From an uncultured Coriobacteriales bacterium (GTDB lineage: Bacteria; Actinomycetota; Coriobacteriia; Coriobacteriales; UMGS124): 27,322 nucleotides of DNA. The stretch is from positions 1 to 27,322 of the forward strand of contig CAKUFZ010000026.1 in NCBI GenBank assembly GCA_934654475.1, in the 5' to 3' direction. The translations under genes were made by a program, and so were the position numbers. This document shows, piece by piece, positions 23,187 to 27,322 of this stretch (the first letter of the stretch is position 1; each line of letters starts with the position of its first letter). Below the pieces are notes generated by a model. It made no database searches, was not told where the DNA came from, and worked only from the letters and a program-made list of their open reading frames with translations.

Positions 23187-23207
23187 CTGACCCTATTCTG
23201 ACCCTAT
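23187..23207. promoter_or_regulatory. Direct repeat upstream of pdxS
   Basis: CTGACCCTAT occurs twice (23187-23196 and 23198-23207), an 11-bp period placing both copies on one face of the helix. It lies about 90 bp upstream of pdxS. MocR/PdxR-type activators of pdxST are known to use direct repeats, so this is a candidate binding site; no such regulator gene is in the window. Confidence 0.45.
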
Positions 23208-23296
23208 AAATTATTTCTTTATTGGATATATCGATAAGCTCAGTTTTTCCCTAAAGTTGCACGCCATCAAACGCGCCCCAACCGAAGGGATACACA

Positions 23297-24199
23297 ATGA
23301 CTGACGCGAATCAGACCAACCAGCCCGGTTCCACCCGCTACGAGCTCAACAAGCAGCTTGCCCAGATGCTCAAGGGCGGCGTCATCATGGACGTCACCAC
23401 GCCTGAGCAGGCTCGCATCGCCGAGGAAGCCGGTGCCTGCGCCGTCATGGCGCTCGAGCGCATTCCCGCCGACATCCGCGCCGCTGGCGGCGTCAGCCGC
23501 ATGAGCGACCCCAAGATGATCCGCGGCATCCAGGAAGCCGTATCCATCCCCGTCATGGCCAAGTGCCGCATCGGCCACTTCGTGGAAGCCCAGCTCCTGC
23601 AGGCCATTGAGATTGACTACATCGACGAGTCCGAGGTGCTCTCCCCTGCCGACGACACCTACCACATCGACAAGACGCGCTTCTCGGTGCCGTTCGTATG
23701 CGGTGCGCGCGATTTGGGCGAGGCCCTGCGCCGCATCGCCGAAGGCGCGTCCATGATCCGCACGAAGGGCGAGCCCGGCACGGGCGACGTCGTGCAGGCC
23801 GTGCGCCACATGCGCAAGATGAACAGCCAGATTCGTCACGTCGTCTCCTTGCGCGAGGACGAGCTGTTCGAGGAGGCCAAGCAGCTGCAGGTACCCGTTG
23901 AGCTGGTGCGCTACGTGCATGACAACGGCCGTCTGCCTGTGGTGAACTTTGCCGCCGGCGGCGTGGCCACCCCCGCCGACGCAGCCCTCATGATGCAACT
24001 GGGCGCCGAGGGCGTGTTCGTGGGTTCGGGCATCTTCAAGAGCGGCAACCCCGCCAAGCGCGCCCGCGCCATCGTGCAGGCCACGGCCAACTTCAACGAC
24101 GCCAAGCTCATCGCCGAACTCTCTTGCGACCTGGGTGAGGCCATGGTGGGCATCAACGAGCATGAAATCCAGCTCATCATGGAGGAGCGCGGTCGCTAG
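23297..24199 (+). CDS. pdxS: Pyridoxal 5'-phosphate synthase, synthase subunit
   Basis: The 300-residue protein is a clear PdxS, which builds pyridoxal 5'-phosphate (vitamin B6) from ribose 5-phosphate, glyceraldehyde 3-phosphate and ammonia. Catalytic residues are in place: Asp32 (GGVIMDV), Lys89 (PVMAKCRIGH) and Lys157 (IRTKGEPGTG), plus the phosphate-binding loop VGSGIFKS. It acts in the cytoplasm as a ring assembly with PdxT, which supplies ammonia. GAAGGG precedes the ATG. pdxT follows after 161 bp, an unusually long gap that contains a stem-loop. Confidence 0.98.
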   Translation: MTDANQTNQPGSTRYELNKQLAQMLKGGVIMDVTTPEQARIAEEAGACAVMALERIPADIRAAGGVSRMSDPKMIRGIQEAVSIPVMAKCRIGHFVEAQLLQAIEIDYIDESEVLSPADDTYHIDKTRFSVPFVCGARDLGEALRRIAEGASMIRTKGEPGTGDVVQAVRHMRKMNSQIRHVVSLREDELFEEAKQLQVPVELVRYVHDNGRLPVVNFAAGGVATPADAALMMQLGAEGVFVGSGIFKSGNPAKRARAIVQATANFNDAKLIAELSCDLGEAMVGINEHEIQLIMEERGR

Positions 24200-24211
24200 C
24201 AGCGCATCATT

Positions 24212-24271
24212 GCGGGGTTTCCTCCTCATTCAAGCAGTCTTCGCAGCACAGCACGTCGGAGGAAACCCTGC
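24212..24271 (+). promoter_or_regulatory. Long stem-loop between pdxS and pdxT
   Basis: GCGGGGTTTCCTCC (24212-24225) pairs with GGAGGAAACCCTGC (24258-24271), fourteen pairs with one G-T, enclosing a 32-nt loop. No T-run follows, so it is probably not a plain terminator. It could stabilise or process the message or tune pdxT expression. Confidence 0.5.
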
Positions 24272-24360
24272 AGACCCATCCGTCCCGTCAAAGCCTTAAA
24301 CCCCCTGAGCAACGCACTGATGATCCCGCAGGCTCACCGATCTCGAATCCGGAGATTCAT

Positions 24361-24945
24361 ATGTCGCACGTTGTTGGCGTCTTGGCAGTACAAGGCGCGT
24401 TTATTGAGCATGAGCAGCGCTTGGTGGCGCTCGGGGCACAGTGCGTCGAGCTGCGTCAGGCCTCTGACCTCGAAAAGCCGTTTGACCGGCTCATCTTGCC
24501 CGGCGGAGAGAGCACAGCGCAGGCAAAAATGCTTCACGAGCTGGGGATGTTCGAGACGCTGCACGCACGTATCAGCGCCGGCATGCCGGTACTCGCCACC
24601 TGTGCAGGCCTCATCTTGCTAGCCGAGGAGCTCGAAAACGATCCCACCGTCCATTTCGGCACGCTTCCTGTCACGGTGAGGCGCAACGCCTATGGTCGCC
24701 AGCTCGGCAGCTTCCATGCGGAGGGTGCGCTGTTGAACGAACATGGAGTCACAGAGAGCACCCCTCTTCCCGCAACGTTTATCCGAGCGCCTCGCATCGT
24801 CGAGATTCACAACCGCGTCCGGCCTCTCGTCACACTTTCGGACGGTACGGTTGCCGCCGTACGCTATGGCAACCAGCTTGCCTGCGCATTCCACCCCGAA
24901 CTCGACCCCGACCCGCGCATCCACGATTTGTTCCTCGCCCTTTAA
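24361..24945 (+). CDS. pdxT: Pyridoxal 5'-phosphate synthase, glutaminase subunit
   Basis: The 194-residue protein is a class I glutamine amidotransferase of the PdxT type. Its catalytic triad is visible: Cys81 (ATCAGLILLA), His178 and Glu180 (AFHPEL). The oxyanion-region motif LPGGEST is at 46-52. It releases ammonia from glutamine and channels it to PdxS. CGGAGATTCAT before the ATG gives a good ribosome binding site. A strong terminator follows the gene, closing the pdxST unit. Confidence 0.97.
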   Translation: MSHVVGVLAVQGAFIEHEQRLVALGAQCVELRQASDLEKPFDRLILPGGESTAQAKMLHELGMFETLHARISAGMPVLATCAGLILLAEELENDPTVHFGTLPVTVRRNAYGRQLGSFHAEGALLNEHGVTESTPLPATFIRAPRIVEIHNRVRPLVTLSDGTVAAVRYGNQLACAFHPELDPDPRIHDLFLAL

Positions 24946-25037
24946 GCGCCACCTTGGCCGTTGCCGGCTGCGCATATTGCGAATCCAAGAAGAATACCCC
25001 CTTGCGCGCGTTCATGGGGCGCATGTTCGGGAATACT

Positions 25038-25085
25038 GCCTGCAAGGCCGAACGGTTCCGACCGCATCGGCTTTGCAGGCTTTTT
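25038..25085 (+). terminator. Terminator after pdxT
   Basis: GCCTGCAAGGCCGA (25038-25051) pairs with TCGGCTTTGCAGGC (25067-25080), fourteen pairs with one G-T, followed by TTTTT (25081-25085). It ends only 35 bp before the next gene. Confidence 0.88.
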
Positions 25086-25120
25086 CATTCGCGCACTTCG
25101 AGGCAAAGTGAGGACGCCGT

Positions 25121-26740
25121 ATGGCAACATTCCAGGAACTGATGCGCATCGCCGAACTCACCGTCAAGGACAAGACCTCGAGCAAGCGCATGGGCGAGAT
25201 TCTCTCCATTCTCAAGAAGCACGACGTCGGCCATGGCATCAGTCCTGAAAAGGCCGTAGCCATCCTCGAGGACTTGGGGCCCACCTATGTCAAGATGGGC
25301 CAAATCGCTTCCAACCGAAGCGACCTTCTGCCCAAAGATTACTGCGAAGCCTTCGAGAAACTTCGCGCAAATGTGGCACCCATTCCCTTTGCTGAGGTCA
25401 TCGAAATCATTGAGCGCGCCTACGGCAAACCTTGGAACACCGTGTTTTCGTCCATTGAGGAAAAACCGCTGGGAAGCGCCTCGATTGCCCAGGTACATAA
25501 GGCAACACTTCTCGATGGGTCGAGCGTCGCCGTCAAAGTCCGCAGGCCGGGAATCGTCGACCGGATGGCCGAGGACATCATGCTCATGAAGCATGCACTC
25601 GCCCTTGCCGCCTTCACGACTGACTCCAACGACAACATGGTCCTCACCGCGGAGGGCTTCGTCGCAGAGATCGAGCGAACGACCGCGAACGAGCTTGACT
25701 TTACCGTGGAGCTCAACAACCTCGTACGCTTCTATAACGACATGGAACGCCAGGCAGGCGTCACAAGCCCACTTCCTTATCCTCAGTTTACCTGCGACAA
25801 CGTGCTTGTCATGGAATTCGTTGAGGGCGATTCGATCGACAAGGTCGCCATTGCCGATAAGGAGCGAGCATCCAAGCTTGGAGAGCGCTTGGCCCAGAGC
25901 TACATCACGCAGGTTGTGGACAACGGCTTCTTCCACGCCGACCCGCATCCAGGCAACATCCTCGTTAAAGACGACCTGATTTGCTGGATTGACTTGGGCA
26001 TGACCGGCTCTCTTACAAGCGGCGAGCGCGCCTTGGTGAACAGGGCGTTGGAGGCATTGGCGACCCACAATGTCTTCGACCTGAAGGAAGCGCTTCTCGG
26101 CCTTACAAAGGCAAAAGGCCCCATCGACCACGGCCGACTGATGGGCCAGATCTCCACCCTGCTCAACCAATATGGAACGACCGACATGTCCGACCTCAAT
26201 ATCGGCACGGCGCTTCTAGAGATTATCGAGCTGCTGCGCTCGCAGAACCTCGTCATGACCCCCTCGGTAACCATGCTTGCCCGCGGCTTTGTCACACTCG
26301 AGGGCGTTCTCAGCCAGCTTGCGCCCAACGTTCAGATTCTCGATATCGTCTCGTCCCATGTAGCAGCGCAGCTTGGCAGCATGGACTCCATCCGCAAGCG
26401 CGTTCAGGAATTTGCAGGCGCCACCATGGACTCAGCCAACGCAGCTGCAAAGCTACCAAGGCAACTTTCAAACACCCTCACCATGCTCAACCGAGGACAG
26501 GTAAAAATCAACGCCGACCTCCAGCTGCCCGAAGGGTTTATGCAACAGCTTCGCGACATCGTGGGTACCCTCTCGCTATCGCTTCTGTCGGCGGGCCTCT
26601 TCATCGGTTCGAGCGTTCTGTGCATGACGAACCTTGAACCGAAGTTCGGCGAGGTCCCCATACTCGGCGTGCTCGGATACCTGGGCGCCTTCGCATTGAG
26701 CGTGTACGTCCTCTCTCGCGCCAGAAGACGGAAGAAGTAA
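25121..26740 (+). CDS. ABC1/AarF/UbiB-family kinase-like membrane protein
   Basis: The 539-residue protein shows the family's special features: the KxGQ motif (Lys58-Gln61, VKMGQIASNR), the alanine-rich nucleotide loop PLGSASIAQVH (116-126), the ATP lysine in VAVKVRRPG (Lys139), and the catalytic and metal-binding segments FFHADPHPGN and WIDLGM. Two C-terminal helices (about 485-535, separated by a short polar turn) anchor it in the membrane, ending in RARRRKK. UbiB-like proteins are atypical ATPases that support quinone or other isoprenoid lipid metabolism. Since pathway genes are absent here, the exact role is open. GAGGA is 7 nt before the ATG, and the upstream terminator implies its own promoter or readthrough. 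Confidence 0.9.
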   Translation: MATFQELMRIAELTVKDKTSSKRMGEILSILKKHDVGHGISPEKAVAILEDLGPTYVKMGQIASNRSDLLPKDYCEAFEKLRANVAPIPFAEVIEIIERAYGKPWNTVFSSIEEKPLGSASIAQVHKATLLDGSSVAVKVRRPGIVDRMAEDIMLMKHALALAAFTTDSNDNMVLTAEGFVAEIERTTANELDFTVELNNLVRFYNDMERQAGVTSPLPYPQFTCDNVLVMEFVEGDSIDKVAIADKERASKLGERLAQSYITQVVDNGFFHADPHPGNILVKDDLICWIDLGMTGSLTSGERALVNRALEALATHNVFDLKEALLGLTKAKGPIDHGRLMGQISTLLNQYGTTDMSDLNIGTALLEIIELLRSQNLVMTPSVTMLARGFVTLEGVLSQLAPNVQILDIVSSHVAAQLGSMDSIRKRVQEFAGATMDSANAAAKLPRQLSNTLTMLNRGQVKINADLQLPEGFMQQLRDIVGTLSLSLLSAGLFIGSSVLCMTNLEPKFGEVPILGVLGYLGAFALSVYVLSRARRRKK

Positions 26741-26780
26741 CGCCGGCTGGATAAGATGCCGACTGACCATACCGCACACA

Positions 26781-26822
26781 ATGGCAGTGCCCTTCACGCT
26801 GCAGAGCCGGGGGCACTGCCAT
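26781..26822 (+). terminator. Hairpin after the UbiB-family gene
   Basis: ATGGCAGTGCCC (26781-26792) pairs perfectly with GGGCACTGCCAT (26811-26822) over an 18-nt loop. It lies 40 nt past the stop codon; the following sequence is not T-rich, so the terminator may need a protein factor. Confidence 0.6.
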
Positions 26823-26926
26823 GATTCATGCTGCGAAAAAATGACTGAGAACGCGGCGACGGGCTTCCAAACAAGAAGCCATCAGCCCGTTGTGGCAATG
26901 CAAAGGGGACATGGGATTGTCGTAGC

Positions 26927-26948
26927 GACCTGGGGGCGCCCCCCGGTC
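26927..26948. repeat. 22-bp near-perfect GC-rich palindrome
   Basis: GACC-T-GGGGGC is followed directly by GCCCCC-C-GGTC, symmetric except for one position in each arm. It has no T-run on either side and stands alone in the spacer. Function unknown. Confidence 0.4.
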
Positions 26949-27142
26949 CCCACTACAGGTGCAGCCTGGCGTGCGCGGAGCCCGAGCTATATAGTGTCAC
27001 GTTTGCTGTCTCTGGCTCATCACGAGCTTTGACTGGTAGCAGTCATGCCCACGATGGTCAAACGAGCAAGCACAGCGCTCCCAACCCCGGTCGCCTATCG
27101 AAGAAAAACCGCAAACGTGCAAAACCACCCCTATAAACGCGA

Positions 27143-27162
27143 AAAGGCCCCGGAGGGCCTTT
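27143..27162 (-). terminator. Terminator downstream of the 23S rRNA gene
   Basis: AAAGGCC and GGCCTTT (27143-27149 and 27156-27162) pair perfectly over a 6-nt loop. On the minus strand the stem runs into TTTTCGCG. It lies about 90 nt beyond the 23S 3' end and would end the rRNA transcript. Confidence 0.7.
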
Positions 27163-27252
27163 AGGTGTTGCGGGCGCCCTGGGGGCCGCACAGCGCTTGA
27201 GGAAGGGATGGTCTTGAGAACGGTCGGGAGCGGAGGGGACGTGTAAGTGTGT

Positions 27253-27322
27253 CCCGAAGGGCTCGGCCGATTAGTGGCGCCCGGCTGAGGCGCTCGCGCG
27301 CCTTGCACCTGCGCCCTATCAA
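27253..27322 (-). rRNA. 23S ribosomal RNA, 3' end (partial, continues past the window)
   Basis: Read on the minus strand from the window edge, the sequence starts TTGATAGGGCGCAGGTGCAAG, passes a GC-rich hairpin and reaches CACTAATCGGCCGAG. This matches the conserved last 70 bases of bacterial 23S rRNA (GTTGATAGG, GTGTAAG, then ACTAAT and CCGAG in the same order and spacing). The mature 3' end is uncertain by several bases. The rest of the gene lies beyond the right edge, so the rRNA operon is transcribed toward the UbiB gene. Confidence 0.88.

Larger units (their letters stand above)
22869..23296. other. Spacer with degenerate repeats, terminator and pdxS promoter region
   Basis: The 428-bp gap has three parts. 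From 22870 to 23090 it is filled with degenerate pyrimidine-rich repeats, listed separately. A strong terminator is at 23099-23132. From 23150 to 23260 it becomes AT-rich and should hold the pdxST promoter, with a direct repeat at 23187-23207. No protein gene is convincing. Confidence 0.6.
26741..27252. other. Spacer between the UbiB gene and the 23S rRNA 3' end
   Basis: No protein gene, tRNA or 5S rRNA is recognisable in these 512 bases on either strand. It holds a hairpin after the UbiB gene (26781-26822), a near-perfect palindrome (26927-26948), two small adjacent hairpins around 27020-27050 and the rRNA terminator (27143-27162). Confidence 0.6.

Noticed and set aside
26741..27252. A 5S rRNA or tRNA gene behind the 23S gene
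   Set aside because: Neither strand shows the conserved 5S core or a tRNA cloverleaf with a GTTCRA-type arm.

Overview
The window is high-GC bacterial DNA (about 55-70% by region) whose gene content fits an anaerobic actinobacterium of the class Coriobacteriia. The signs are Tat-exported FAD-dependent flavoproteins of the fumarate-reductase superfamily, a Tat-exported molybdopterin reductase of the DMSO reductase family, a LuxR-type regulator with a polytopic membrane N-terminus, and a PdxS/PdxT pair. This placement is inferred from gene style, not from a search.

Layout, left to right. The left edge may hold the 5' end of a leftward gene encoding a membrane segment (1-104). A 466-bp divergent region follows, then a rightward Tat flavoprotein gene with a terminator. 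Next come a small, probably frameshifted membrane-protein gene, a TtcA-like PP-loop tRNA thiolase and an AIM24-family protein. A leftward block then holds a DHA2-type MFS exporter and its probable TetR regulator, and a second, unusually GC-rich Tat flavoprotein gene. Reading further leftward from about 17.5 kb is one long gene string: dmsA-like, dmsB-like, torD-like chaperone, a sensor kinase with a c-type heme motif, an OmpR-type response regulator and a membrane-bound LuxR regulator. Upstream of this string is a two-gene unit of a Tat-exported tandem beta-rich protein and a helix-turn-helix protein.

From 19.4 kb the genes are mostly housekeeping: thioredoxin (+), a cation diffusion facilitator (-), a trigger-factor-like lipoprotein (+) with a long disordered tail, pdxS and pdxT (+), and a UbiB/ABC1 kinase-like protein (+). 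The last 70 or so bases are the 3' end of a leftward 23S rRNA gene. It is followed by a terminator with no 5S gene in between.

How the parts work together. The main theme is anaerobic respiration outside the membrane: two flavoproteins and one molybdo-reductase all carry twin-arginine signals. The reductase operon also encodes its own maturation chaperone and a two-component system whose sensor has a CxxCH heme site facing outward, which suggests redox control of the same operon. No NrfD/DmsC-type membrane anchor is present, so the electron donor must be encoded elsewhere. The two flavoprotein genes share an almost identical leader with an inverted repeat just upstream of the ribosome binding site. 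No CRISPR array, insertion sequence, prophage or tRNA gene was seen.
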